Counted from the stretch's first letter, positions 48,212 to 60,041 are shown. The stretch: 64,000 nt of DNA from Apricaphanius iberus (GCA_028564705.1 JAPXFQ010001297.1:682001-746000), one strand, 5' to 3'. The notes: generated by a model not told the origin, from the sequence alone. Made by a program: numbers and translations.

Positions 48212-50629
48212 CAATGCGAGGAACATAAATAGTTTACCGTACATTTTACATTTGCAACCGCTAAATATAGAAAAATATTAAGATGCTCATTTAAGGTAGT
48301 GAGTATTACTGATAAACAATGAGAAAATTTGACATACCATTTGAAAACAGACTAAACATATAATTAAGTAAGTATTTTTGATTTAAAAAAATACTCTCCA
48401 TACATTACTAAACTGCACCTAATAGTGGCATTTTAAATTCACAAAACTTTGCCCGGACTTTAACTGGAACTGTTCACTTTGGTCAGATGAGGCAATTGTT
48501 GATCTCAAGATGTTAAATCAATTTCTGTTATTTTTAGCTAGAAAGCTGAAAATTGTTTTTTATGGCTCCTTCAGAGAGATAATGATTTTAAACAAGTGGG
48601 GACAGAAACTATTCACCAAGATAAGATATAAGGAAAAGTTGGTCAGCTGTAAGATTGACAATAAATGTAGCACTTTAAAGAGTAATTTATATGTAATTGT
48701 TAGTGTGGATGGCGCTGTAGCTACAGAATTTGACCTCTAGGTGTCACCGCTAGACCACTTATTGTTCTCAATTGTATTCAGTCGACTACCAACTGGTAGC
48801 AGTAGCTAAACCTGCCGGGTTGCCTGCTTTTGATCCTGAAAAGGTCCACACAGAACCTGATCAACAGCTGAGGGAAGGCCCACGGCACACTAGTGGTTTC
48901 ATTTTAACAACCCCCTTCCTGAAACATATCGTTATCAGCTACTACAATGCAGGGAGTACAATGTTTTGGACTTCTATTGGAATGTATACACAACCTTGAC
49001 ATCTCTCTGTCTCTAACTTTGGGCCCATTGCTAACTAAGAAGGGGTCTAATAACTAGCAGCGACAGTAGCTTGCAGCTGCCAAATGTTCTAAAACTGTAT
49101 TTGCCTCAAGTTAGCTTTGAGGAACAGTAAGGAACACTGTAATGCCAACAATTCTAAGCTACTGGGGAGAGTTTAGGGGATTTTTCCAGGACTCTGTTCA
49201 TTGATTCGAGTTTATATTTAAAAAAGTGGTAGAATTAATCAGAGACAGAAGGAGGAGGTGTCATCTTCAGGGTCACACGGGGATTTATCAAAGTAGTGCA
49301 GAGGTCAACTGCTGCCATGTCTATGCCTGTCCCTTCGCGTACTTTGCTATCAAGGCCCTGTCAGTTGGCCAAGGATGATCTAAGAGAGAGAAGAAAAAAA
49401 AAAACAGAACCATATCCTTGTAATTCACAGCTGAGATCGAGCACTCATAAAATGTAGGTGTGTAAATATTTTGGTTTTTTTGTAGTGGCTTTGCACATAT
49501 GTCACATACTTATGTCAGTGGGATTTCAAAGCACATAATCCTTCTTATATAAATGGCTTTTTTTTTTCTTTCTTTTTTTATCCCGGATGAAACCTAGAGA
49601 GCTGAGAGATGAAATGGCTGCAACTAAATAAAACAAGACATGGATGCATGCCCGTATGCAAGTACGCTGCAACTTTTTGTTACCCTTCAGCCACCCACCA
49701 TGGCAGGGAAGAGTGGCGAAGCTGCATGTTTGCATACAACCACAGACAGCTAAAACACAGGATACAGATGAGTCATGCTTCACAGGAGCAATTTATCAAG
49801 GCCTTCTTCCCCAGGCTTTAAAATGTCAGACCAACTATTCTTCATTGAGCAGTTCATAGTAAAAGTTAATCAGGAATGGAATTTGTGGTGGATCTTGAAC
49901 ATTTACAGTGCAGAATAGTCATACAGCTTCACATTTCCAAACCAGGAAGGAATGTTTAGTATCTATGTTGTGTTGCTGAAACTTAGAACGGCTCAATGAA
50001 TCAACTTAATTCTTTATAGGAAGGTGCTACACTCCAGTGTTTGAGAGCTACCATTCTGCAACTTTTAGATGGATCCCTGCACATATATGTGATGCAGCTC
50101 TGCAGATACCTGACAACGAGTAGTTTGTCTGATTCAGCATTAAATTAGTCTAAAAGTTGCAGTTTGGTAGGCTCTTGAGGACTGATCATGGACACTCATA
50201 TACTTTATAGCACAGAATCAACAAAGAATCAGAAACAATCTTCAAGGATTTTGGTGCTTAATGAAATTGTTGTGTTATGCAGCTGCTGTAGATGTTTTCA
50301 TCATCATGTTTCAGCTTTTACATCCGATTACTTAAAGGAATGTTCTATAGCCAACTGGAAGGGAATGTGGTTTTGTGATTCATATTATCAACACTGATGG
50401 AGATGCTTTGGTTGGGGTTTACTCTTTCAAACATTCCATCATTTTATACCATAAGAGAAGCATTTTCTACCTATCTTTGATATATGACCTGAAGAAATTA
50501 ATCTATATTGTTGTCTTGTTAGGATTCTTTTGGTTTTATATTACTCCACTAAATACTACCTCCCAGGAGGTGGTGTCTTAGGGTTATTCTGGTTTGATCA
50601 GTTAGCATAATCTGTCATATATATGTTGG

Positions 50630-50630
<1 letters not shown>
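48212..50630. other. Non-coding stretch, no gene recognised
   Basis: Open frames of 60-85 codons overlap each other on both strands near 48510-49000 and 49526-49859, none with a motif. The segment 48760-48910 is less AT-rich. Nothing further seen. Confidence 0.4.

Positions 50631-50700
<70 letters not shown>
50631..50700. repeat. (TA)n microsatellite
   Basis: Seventy bases of uninterrupted TA dinucleotide, self-complementary, about 100 bases left of a Tc1 element that itself targets TA. Confidence 0.97.
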
Positions 50701-50701
<1 letters not shown>

Positions 50702-50800
50702 CAAAATAAATGGAAATAGAATTCAAACAGAAACTCAATATGTGCACTTAGCCAGTTATCTTCATAGTTCATGATAATACATCTGAAGAAACCTAAAGTA

Positions 50801-52113
50801 CAGTCAGGTCCATAAATATTGGGACATCGACACAATGCTAACATTTTTGGCTCTATACACCACCACAATGGATATCAAATGAAACGAATAAGATGTGCTT
50901 TAACTGCAGACAGTCAGCTTTTATTTGACGGTATTTACATCCAAATCAGATGAACGGTGTAGGAATTACAACAGTTTGCATATGTGCATCCCACTTGTTA
51001 AGGGACCAAAAGTAAAGGGACAATTGGCTTCTCAGCTGTTCCATGGCCAGGTGTGTGTTATTCCCTCATTATCCCAATTACAATGAGCAGATAAAAGGTC
51101 CAGAGTTCATTGCAAGTGTGCTATTTGCATTTGGAATCTGTTGCTGACAACTGTCAAGATGAGATCCAAAGAGCTGTCACTATCAGCCTTCATTAGGCTG
51201 AAAAAAAAAAAAAAAAAGAAACCTTTCAGAGAGATAGCAAAAACATTAGGCGTGGCCAAAACAACAGTTTGGAACATTCTCAAAAAGAAGGAACGCACCG
51301 GTGAGCTCAGCAACACCAAAAGACCCGGAAGACCACGGAAAACAACTGTGGTGGATGACCGAAGAATCCTTTCCCTGGTGAAAAAAAACACCCTTCACAA
51401 CAGTTGGCCAGACCAAGAACACTCTCCATGAGGTAGGTGTATCTGTGTCAAAGACAACAATCAAGAGAAGACTCCACCAGTGTGAATACAGAGGGTTCAC
51501 CACAAGATGTAAACCATTGGTGAGCCCCAAAAACAGGAAGGCCAGATTAGAGTTTGCCAAACATCTAAAAAAGCCTTCAGTCTGGAACGACATCCTATGG
51601 ACAGATGAGACCAAGATAACTTGTACCAGAGGGATGGGAAGAGAAGAGTATGGAGACGGAAAGGAACTGCTCATGATCCTAAGCATACCACCTCATCAGA
51701 GAAGCATGGTGCTGGAAGTGTCATGGCGTGGGCATGTATGGCTGTATTGCAGTAGAGCCCTGGCAGAGCATCACCAGGGATGAAACCCAACGTCTGGTGA
51801 AGTCTGTGTTCCAGACTTCAGGCTGTGATTGACTGCAAAGGATTTGCAACCAAGTATTGAAATGTATAAGTTTCATTGATGGTTCTTATTTTGTCCCATT
51901 ACTTTTGGTCCCTTAACAAGTGGGAGGCACATATGCAAACTGTTGTAATTCCTACACCGTTCACCTGATTTGGATGTAAATACCGTCAAATAAAAGCTGA
52001 CAGTCTGCAGATAAAGCACATCTTGTTCGTTTCATTTGATATCCATTGTGGTGGTGTATAGAGCCAAAAATGTTAGCATTTTTTTGATGTCCCAATATTT
52101 ATGGACATGACTG
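50801..52113 (+). mobile_element. Tc1-like transposon with long inverted repeats
   Basis: Starts cagtcaggtccataaatatt and ends, read inward, cagtcatgtccataaatatt, flanked by TA on both sides (50799-50800 and 52114-52115), the usual Tc1 target. The inverted repeats run to about 51022 on the left and from about 51890 on the right, roughly 220 bp with only about a dozen differences. They share inner blocks such as aagggaccaaaagtaa that probably serve as second transposase sites. At 1313 bp it is shorter than the family's usual length because part of the gene is deleted. It is the least diverged DNA transposon here. Confidence 0.9.
51159..51850 (+). pseudogene. Tc1-like transposase, frameshifted and internally deleted
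   Basis: From the ATG at 51159 the frame gives MRSKELSLSAFIRL, an A-run expanded into seven Lys, a helix-turn-helix region (FREIAKTLGVAKTTVWNILK) and an AT-hook-like GRPRKT. It then shifts frame at an A-run near 51380-51388. The second frame (about 51390-51620) holds the first catalytic motif, ILWTDETKI, with Asp at 51604-51606. Another shift follows, then HDPKHTTSS and GAGSVMAWACMAV near 51672-51752. The region that should carry the second Asp and the final Asp/Glu is absent; coding resumes with an RLQAVIDCKGFATKY-like C-terminus near 51815-51860. The product cannot be a nuclease. Confidence 0.85.
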
Positions 52114-52115
52114 TA

Positions 52116-52609
52116 TATACTCTTATGGCACATTTAAAAACATAAGTTTTTAAAAACAGCAATAAAGGAACCCTAAAAAGCAAACGTAGGGACTCATATT
52201 AAACCACTTCAAAGGCTAAAGTAGATTTAAGATATCAAAATGGATTTATAGTCAGAGGCGTAATGATATGTAGTTGTGAACTATTCCACTATTTTGGCCC
52301 ACCAGTGACCATGACATTTTATCTAGGATCTCAGAACATTGAGGAAAAAGTGGCTGGTCTACCAAAGCGCTGTTTACAAGCATGTAAATAATGCGATCAC
52401 AAACATGGAGCCAGACTACAGTTATGTCCCCAGCTTATATTGACTAATATGGAAGAACGGAGGTCTGAGAGGAAGGCAAATAAAGGTAAATCTTTTTTTG
52501 AAGACAATCTACTTTTTCAATATATCATACACCAAGTTAATATTTTTCTAAAGGTCACACTAGATAAGATTTGCCAACACACAATACAAAACCCATTTTA
52601 TTAAAAAAG
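52116..52609. other. Non-coding stretch downstream of hmgb1
   Basis: AT-rich, with no open frame or transposon end recognised. It lies between the Tc1 element and the end of the hmgb1 transcript. Confidence 0.4.
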
Positions 52610-53169
52610 TTTATTGACATAAGCAATTTAAAGTTCAACAATAAACAAGGCTGTTTTTTATTGTTTTTCTTTTTTAGAATTACAGTGGTACATAAAGATC
52701 AGTAAAATCGTGATACGTCAATTCTGATAACATGTTTGAAATAAAAACACACGTAAAGAAAAAGCAAACTGAAGGAAACACTCAGATCTAACTCCGACAT
52801 TTTAATGTGCTGTGCACTGCTAGCTAAGGGAAATACTGTAAGCCCACCCCTTTCCACTGTACCAGGCAGGATAGTGGTCTAGAAAAACTACCACTGGGAA
52901 GAAAATAAGACTGGCAGAAGGATACAGACACCATACTTGTGTAGTGTTAACTATACAAAACAGGGAGAGAAAAAAACAAAAAACTGTACAGCATAAAAAC
53001 AACTGATATACACAGCCTTTATGTTGGCATTAATTTTTTTTGTTTTATTCTTTTTTTCTTTTTTTTACCCCTTCATTACTATTGTATTTTGTTTTAGCAA
53101 GTGAGGTGTGGACAAGGGGGTTAAATGCTTTATAAACAGGAAAATGACCACTATATATTGCCCGTCATT
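52610..53169 (-). other. hmgb1: hmgb1 3' untranslated region and polyadenylation signal
   Basis: The coding frame ends at 53170. The minus strand then has long T/A-rich sequence and a segment ctgttttgtatagttaacac (52945-52964) that resembles a conserved part of vertebrate HMGB1 3' UTRs. Canonical AATAAA signals on the minus strand lie at 52610-52615 and near 52596-52601, so the transcript probably ends near 52580-52595. The exact cleavage site is inferred. Confidence 0.7.
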
Positions 53170-54103
53170 CTAATCATCATCCTCGTCATCGTCTTCCTCT
53201 TCCTCCTCGTCGTCGTCTTCATCATCATCGTCATCATCCTTCTCAACCTTGGCGGGGGCCTTTGCCGGTGCGCTGCTGGGTGCTTTCCCCTTAGCACGGT
53301 AAGCTGCGATGTCCTGTGAAGGAACAAAATCCATGTTAAAATTCACGGTTTGTCTTTTAGGAGAGCAAAGTGATACGTTTTTTTTCTTTGTCTATTTACC
53401 TTCTCATACTTCTCCTTCAGTTTAGCTGCCTTCTTTTCATAGGGCTGCTTGTCCTCAGAAGAGGTGCCGTTCCACATCTCGCCCAACCTCTTGGCGACAT
53501 CTCCAATAGAGAGACCCGGGGTCTCGCCTTTGACCTTAGGGCGGAACTCTGCGCAAAAGATGAAGAAAGCAGATCTGCGGAAGGGAAAGCGAAGTAAGAT
53601 TGATTCAGATTTTTATACAGAAAAAAAAACAAAAAAAAAACAGGTTGAACAATGTGGCAGAGTTAAACTCTAACAAGCGGTACATACGGGGGTCTCTTGG
53701 GAGCATTGGGGTCCTTGAACTTCTTCTTCTTGCCACCCCTAGCTGGCACGTAGCTCATCATCTCCCTCTCGTAGCGAGCTTTATCTTGCTTCGCCATGTC
53801 TTCAAATTTACCTTTCTCCTTGGCAGACATCGTCTGAAAGCAGAGAAGTAACTTTATGACTGGCCACTTTCTGTGACTACCTAATTCCTAATGTTCTCCT
53901 GGAGTTGTTTTGTTTAAATGCAAACAGGGACACAAGTCCCTAAGAGCTTGATCTACCTTCCATCGCTCAGAGCACTTCTTGGAGAACTCTGCAAAGTTCA
54001 CTGAAGCATCAGGGTGTTTCTTCTTATGCTCCTCTCTGCAGGTCTGGACGAAGTAGGCATAGGAGGACATCTTCCCCCTCGGTTTAGTTGGATCTTTCCC
54101 CAT
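53170..54103 (-). CDS. hmgb1: High mobility group protein B1 (four coding exons)
   Basis: A nuclear DNA-bending chromatin protein that also acts as an alarm signal when released from cells (known for the family). Coding exons on the minus strand: 54103-53957, 53833-53688, 53574-53400 and 53313-53170, all with GT donors and AG acceptors, giving 203 residues. The start is [16 protein letters not shown]. Box A is about residues 8-78 with the redox Cys pair C22 and C44. Box B is about 94-162 ([18 protein letters not shown]) with C105. A Lys/Ala/Pro linker leads to an unbroken run of 22 Asp/Glu (182-203, DNA 53173-53238). The MGKDPT start and the KMSSYA sequence favour hmgb1 over hmgb2 and hmgb3. 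The acidic tail is shorter than the roughly 30 residues of mammalian HMGB1. Teleosts often have two hmgb1 copies (a and b); which this is cannot be told here. Confidence 0.96.
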
Positions 54104-56384
54104 CCTGATGGCAGTATCTAAAACAGAATGAGGTTCAAATTAACTATGTATCTTCGAAGGCCAAGGATGCACCTTTTGTTTTGTTGTCATTATAATAAAA
54201 TACCTAAAAAGCTAAACCAATGCACACGCATTTCTAGTAGCTGACAGACATTCTTATTTTGGAGGAATTTAATTAATAGAATAAAGAAACAAAACTACTT
54301 GACCCCCGATCACCAAAAAATTAGCCAAATGCATCTCTAGCGAAAGATATGCTAAAATACACGTCAAACCCTTATGGAATTGCATTTTGAAAAGCTGTGG
54401 TTAAATATAAGTTTAGGTCATTTAAGTAATAAATAAAAAAATCTGTTATTTACACTTCCATCATCCTCTGAAACGACCCACTATAAAGAAAGAGCATCAA
54501 CTGAAGCCCCCCCTGCTGTCAAGCCGAGTTAGGACCACTTAACGCATCCCACTAAAATAAACCGCCCAGTAATGACGGAGCTGATGCCATGAAAACGACT
54601 TTATTTATTGACGCAATCTGCGCGTTGGCCACAAACATAAAAACCCACTGGCCCTGTGCTCTTATTGTGGCGGATACAAAATGCCCTAAAAACTTCAAAC
54701 AACTCAGAATAAACTGTAATCTTTTTCTTAAATAATTATTATTATTGGAGTTGACTTTCTGGTCTATCAAAAGTTTCCCCCCCAAGTTCAACAGAGAGGC
54801 ATTAAACATCGACTCAATATTGAACGTAGCATAAAAAAAACGTAAAACAGACGAAAAAATAAATATTCTGTAACATGATTTGATGTTTGTGTTTTTTAAA
54901 AAAGTTTGACAAAAAGTGTTGTTTTTTTTAAAGAAAATGTATATTTATTGTGGATATTATACTTAAAATTGCGCTGTCATGTGATAAAACATTTATTCTT
55001 TCAAAGTTCTAATTTTTTCTACTATTTTTCAATAATCTTAAAATTGTGTTTAAAAACCGTCGTTTTCCGCCCATTAAAACCTACTGTATGTCCCAACTAA
55101 GCTGCGCCGAGCGGAGTAGTAATGGCGCATATAAGGCTCTCGTTGAGGAAAAGGAGGTCAACAACGACGGCAATATTTCTTCTTCCATTTTGTGAGAATG
55201 CCTTCTTCATGAAAGAAAGTCCCCCTCAAATGTCTCCTCCCGCCTCCCAGTTCGGTTTGTTACGCGACAAACACGTCCGAAAAGCCGGCTATCCTGACAA
55301 AATATTTCCCCCGATTGATTCCTATTGCACTAGCCGCCTTGTATAGTAATACATTGGGTCTGTACTGTGTCTATGAGCGGGCTGTGCTACTGACTGGGTT
55401 TCTATGAGCTCCTAATGGCCGCTCGTCTTCATCCACTAACATGGAGAATATGGCTCCTTCTCTTTGTGTCAGCGCACAGCCATTGCACTGCATGCAATAG
55501 AGGGCAGAGCGACCGCGGCGACTACTTCATTTCAAGACCCGATTTCAACCCTTTGCAAATGTCGGAAAAATACCTCCGCGGCGTCATTCGATTCACGAAA
55601 GATTGAACTTTATTTTGCCGTAGTTAAATGTAATAGTTGCCGGTTAATTTCTCGAGAAAACCTGGCTAGAAAAAGTTGAAGCGAACTGCGCCTCTGTCCC
55701 TGGCTTCCCATTTGCCTCGCTGCCTTGTTTCCTATGCGAATACAGTCAGCCATTACAGTAAAGCGCAGATCGTGAGGTAATTTTTTTCACCATTTTCTCG
55801 GGCGAAGTTTTACAAATAAATAATAATACAAACATATTTTGAGATGGTCTACCTTTTTCTTCTGCTTTTATGATTTTTTATGGTTTTAATTCGGACCTGT
55901 ACTATTCTCAATCTTCACATGACAGGCGTTCAGCCTCGCAATGCACTGCAATGGCTAGCTAACGGTGAGTCTTCTACCATTGTCGCCTATCGTGTTGTCC
56001 GCTAGACATTCTTGAATTTTTACCCGATAACTACAACTTGTTTCGACTTCATTTCTCTCAAACAGCACGACTGTAATATACAAAATTATTCGTATTTACC
56101 AAAATAAGCATTTTTCGTCGAATTTGGCCAGGATTCATTTTTACTTCTTCCTTTTTTAAACAGAGCGTCTAGCTTACACTCTCAAGTAGAGTAATGTGAT
56201 GTTATCCGAATAAAGCCGGCTATTTTGCTCTTATTTTAAAGCTTTGTTGCAATATATAATTTGAAAAAAAGCACAAGATCGTTTAATGCTTGATTAAGGC
56301 AAACACATAATTAAGATGTTTGGGATTGTTATCTCCATCTTCATCATTTGAAACACTTAAAATATTCGTATGTACGATACTTAC
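54104..56384 (-). other. hmgb1: hmgb1 5' UTR piece and first intron
   Basis: The bases 54104-54117 form the short UTR part of the second exon, after a tctgttttag acceptor. The intron then runs from 54118 to 56384, where the donor gtaagt follows exon 1. It is the longest transposon-free stretch in the window. CpG-rich patches occur at about 55090-55280, 55400-55600 and 55680-55770, with ccgcggcg and ccgcggcgtc steps, unlike the AT-rich remainder. They could be regulatory or a second promoter. Confidence 0.75.
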
Positions 56385-56480
56385 CAACTGACTATCGCTG
56401 AATCTCAATGCTCTGCAATGGCTGTCTATGAGGGAACACAGGCGATACGCAGTGTCTTCAGTCTTCAGCTCACTCAACAT
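56385..56480 (-). other. hmgb1: hmgb1 non-coding first exon (5' limit uncertain)
   Basis: On the minus strand gcgatagtcagttg is followed at 56384 by a strong donor, gtaagt. The exon lies below the CCAAT boxes and carries no ATG in frame with the protein. The transcription start is not marked by a TATA box, so 56480 is an estimate. Confidence 0.6.
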
Positions 56481-56499
56481 TACTCTCGACGGCGCTTGC

Positions 56500-56600
56500 A
56501 ACCAATTGGCCAGCGCTCGCTCTGTCGCCCCTCGGATTGGTCGGAAGCTTTTCATTGTCCTAATAGAAGACGACCTCCCATTGGCTCTCTTTTGTGAAAC
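56500..56600 (-). promoter_or_regulatory. hmgb1: hmgb1 promoter with three CCAAT boxes
   Basis: Three minus-strand CCAAT sequences (ATTGG on plus) lie at 56515-56519, 56536-56540 and 56580-56584. They sit in a CpG-containing block that continues to a gcggccgcg motif near 56798-56806. No TATA box is seen between them and exon 1. This fits a TATA-less housekeeping promoter, probably bound by NF-Y (inferred). An open frame of 182 codons crosses this block on the same strand, but I regard it as chance. Confidence 0.6.
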
Positions 56601-56831
56601 GTCACCGAAGTTTTGTGAGGCGGGTGGATACAAAAACATTGGAGTTCTGAGCATGCTGCTGGAGCTAGTAGTAGTGTAGTGTGTTTGCCATAGTATTGAA
56701 TTCACTACGTTGAGCACAGTGTACAGTAGGCGAGTTAAATGAATGAGAGAACGCGGAGCGCTTTGTGGTCGATGAACGGGGCGACTGCTAGATGATCCGC
56801 GGCCGCGTTGGAGGGACTTTACCCCTCTCAA

Positions 56832-57319
56832 GCTAACAACTGGTGCATTCCATTCACTACACCTGGTCTTATTAGCAAATTATGCTATTAAAAATGCGGA
56901 TAAAGAGCATTACGTTTTGTTATCTAAAATATGCAATTAAACAGTTATTCCTCCTGTCTGTGATAACCATTCACTAGATAAAAACTGTGAGATGGTTTTT
57001 GATTTAAATTTAAAGCAAATAATTTCTGTTTATGTTCCTGAATACCTTGAGCCATGCTTCTAAGTTATATCTTGTCATATAGGGAAATTTAGCACAGCAG
57101 CTGAACTGCACAGCAGTTTTTTACACTCTGAAGCAAATAGCATATTTAGTATCAGCAGTCATGTATTTAACCTTTGGAAATATTTTACCTATAAACATGT
57201 ATTCAAATTAATTCAGAATTAAAGCAGCAAATATCAAATATTGATTAATATATTAAGTGGTGAAAAAATCTTGAAATTATTATTTTCTGAGCATAAATAT
57301 TTTACTTGATGTTTTAAAC
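56832..57319. other. AT-rich stretch upstream of hmgb1
   Basis: No gene, promoter motif or repeat recognised between the hmgb1 promoter and the nested transposons. Confidence 0.4.
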
Positions 57320-57456
57320 ATGCTTCAAAAAGTATTCACACCCCTTGAACTTTTTTTTCTTATTTTGGCATGTTACAACCACAAACTCTAATGTATAATA
57401 TAGCACATTGTAGTTTATGTGTCAGACCAACAAAAACGTGTTGCATTGTCACTTTT

Positions 57457-60041
57457 AAAGGGACGGTAGTGAGGCCCCTGCTGAAGAAGAATAATTTAGA
57501 TTTTAATGATTTAAATAATTACCGACCAGTATCTAACTTACCAATTTTAAGCAGCGTTTTAGAAAACAAATTTATTCAACTTAATGATTTTATTAACGCT
57601 CATAATGTCCTAGAGAAATTTCAGTCTGGTTTTAGGATGAACCACAGCACAGAGATGGCTCTTTTAAAGATTTTAAATTATTTTAGATTAAACTATGACA
57701 CTAAAAAGGTGACAGTGTTGGTTCTACTGGATCTAAGCGCTGCCTTTGATACAGTAGACCACACTATTCTTTTAACTCGTTTAAAACCGATCGGCCTCTC
57801 TGGTGCTGTTCATAAGTGGTTCACATCATGTCTCACAGACAGGACTTTTATGGTAAGTTTAGATAACTGTTCCTCTGAGGTCAACAAGATCACATGTGGT
57901 GTGCCCCGGAGTTCAATTTTAGGCCCAGTGCTTTTTAACCTGTATATGTATACTCCCTCTTGGCAGTGTCATCAGAAGACATGGAGTTAACTTCCACAGT
58001 TATGCTGATGATACACAGTTGCACATCTCCATGTCTCCTGATGACACATGGCCAATGGATGCACTTTTTAACTGCATTTTAGACATCAAGCAAGTTTATT
58101 TATAGAGCACAATTCATACACAAGGCAATTCAAAGTGCTTCACAGTTACATAAATTAAGAACACAAATTAACATAAAAACACCAACCTAGAAAAAAGATA
58201 ACAAATAATTACAATAAAAAGCAAGAGTGCAGATAAAATACTTTCAATTTTCATAAGCACGGGTAAAAAAAAATGTTTTCAGCCTGGATTTAAACATTGT
58301 TAGAGTTGAGGCTTTTCTCACATCCTCATGAAGACTGTTCCAGATTTTAGCTGCCTGAAACTGAAATGCAGCCTCACCGTGTTCATTGTTGACTCTGGGA
58401 ACCACCAGGAGACCCCTACCTGAAGTTCTCAGGGCCCGAGATGGTTCATAGGTCTCTAACATGTCAGAGATGTACTTTGGTGCCAAACCATGAAAAGACT
58501 TGTACACAAGCAGAGCTGTTTTAAATTATATTCTCTGAGCGACAGGAAGCCAATGCAGAGACCGGACCACTGCACTAATATGGTCGTATTTCCTGGTTCT
58601 TGTCAGGACTCGATCAGCAGGGTTCTGGATGTACTGCAGCTGTCTAACAGCTCGTTTAGAGAGGCCAGTGAGCAGGCCGTTACATAAGTCTAATCTGCTG
58701 GAGACAAATGCATGGATAAGTCTCTCTAAGTCTGGTTTCAACACTATTCCTCTGATCTTAGCAATGTTTTTCAGATGGTAAAAAGCTGTTGATGTTATTG
58801 CTTTGATGTGGCTGTTTAAGTTCAGGTCCGAGTCCATGATTACCCCTAGATTTCTAACCTGATTTTTTGCTTGAAGACAGAGAGACTCAAGATGACTGAT
58901 AACACTTTCTCTTTGTGTCTGTTGGCCAAAAACAATGATCTCATTTTTGTCTGAATTTTACTGGAGAAAGTTGCTTTGCATCCAAACACTGATCTGTTCA
59001 ATACAGTGACAGAGTTTATCTATAGGCCAATGTTCACCTGCCGTCACTGTCACATAGATCTGAGTGTCATCTTCATAGTTATGGTAAGACACATTATTGC
59101 TGTCAATTAGCTGACCCAATGGAAGCACGTACAAGTAAAATAAAAGTGGTCCCAATACTGACTCATGGGGGACTCCACAGGTCATGGAAATTTTGTCTGA
59201 GACACAGTTGCCAATTTGGACAAAGTACGTCCTGTCCTTGAGATAGGACTTGAACCAGTTTAGAGCAGTACCAGAGATTCCCACCCAGTTTTCTAACCTG
59301 TGAAGTAAGATCCCTTGGTCCACTGTGTCAAAGGCAGTGCTCAGCTCCAGCAGAACTAAAACTGAGACTTTGCCTGCGTTGGTGTTCATGCGGATATCAT
59401 TCGTCACCTTGATCAGAGCTGTCTCAGTGCTGTGGTGGGGCCTAAAGCCTGACTGGAAAGTATCAAACACATTGTTAGACAGGAGAAAGTAGGTGAGCTG
59501 AGGACTTTTCCTAAGGATGGTAAGTTTGATATGGGCCGGTAATTGCTCAGTACTGTGGCATCAAGATTGGTTTTCTTTAGAAGAGGCTTAATGACTGCAG
59601 GTTTTAAAGCATTTGGGAATATTCCAGTCTCAAGGGAAATGTTAACTAACTGACTAAGTTGTGGTAACAAGCTGCTCACCACAGACTTTAGAAATCAAAT
59701 CCTGGATGGCAGAAAACTTTCTCCAGCTCAACCAGGACAAAACTGACGTTTTGGTCTTTGGTCCTGAGGCTCAGAAAGAGAAATTTTTCCAAAACTACAA
59801 TCATTGTGTTTTAATCCTTTACAAGTGAAGAACCTGTGTGTGATTTTTGACTCAGCTGTCTATATTCCACACATAAAAAATATTACTAAAATAGATTTTT
59901 ATCACCTAAAGAACATTGCCAGGGTTATGGTTTTATTTTGGGGTTGGGAAGGGTGGGGTGTGTGGGGTCATTTTAATCTGTAAAGCCCCTTGAGAAGCTT
60001 TTGTTGTTGGAAAAGCACTTTATGAATAAAGTTTGATTGAT
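57457..60041 (+). mobile_element. L2-like LINE copy A, split by copy B
   Basis: The first part (57457-58090) encodes a reverse transcriptase segment in one long frame: VRPLLKKNNLDFNDLNNYRP, VSNLPILSSVLENKFIQ, FQSGFRMNHSTEMALLKIL, VLVLLDLSAAFDTVDHTILL and CGVPRSSILGPVLFNLYM. A frameshift follows near 57950, then FHSYADDTQLHISMSPDDTW with the catalytic YADD box (about 57995-58010). After the insertion of copy B the frame resumes at 59699 (SWMAENFLQLNQDKTDVLVF). It then jumps by an internal deletion to the 3' UTR (aaagccccttgagaag; tatgaataaagtttgatt). Both flanks start with ttgcat (57441 and 60041), a possible short target duplication. Confidence 0.85.
58090..59687 (-). mobile_element. L2-like LINE copy B, inserted into copy A
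   Basis: Read on the minus strand from 59687: SQLVNISLETGIFPNALKPA, VIKPLLKKTNLDA, FQSGFRPHHSTETALIKVTN, VLVLLELSTAFDTVDQGILL, CGVPHESVLGPLLFYLYVLP and a box reading YHNYEDDTQIYV, where Glu replaces the usual Ala of YADD. The frame breaks at a TAA after NFLQ, then continues with NLNSHIKAITSTAFYHLKNI, RAVRQLQYIQNPADRVLTRT and MYKSFHGLAPKYISDMLETY to the end of the protein at 58244. The 3' end is cttgaattgccttgtg-like and stops in ataaacttg. The copy is flanked by ttagacatcaa (58079-58089) and ttagaaatcaa (59688-59698), an 11-bp target duplication with one difference. Confidence 0.88.

Noticed and set aside
50631..50700. Origin or CRISPR-like repeat
   Set aside because: A plain TA microsatellite with no spacers or other structure.
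56283..56831. 182-codon open frame on the hmgb1 strand over its promoter
   Set aside because: It covers the CCAAT boxes and exon 1 and runs through the strong gtaagt donor into intron 1. It has no domain, and its composition fits a CpG-containing promoter.
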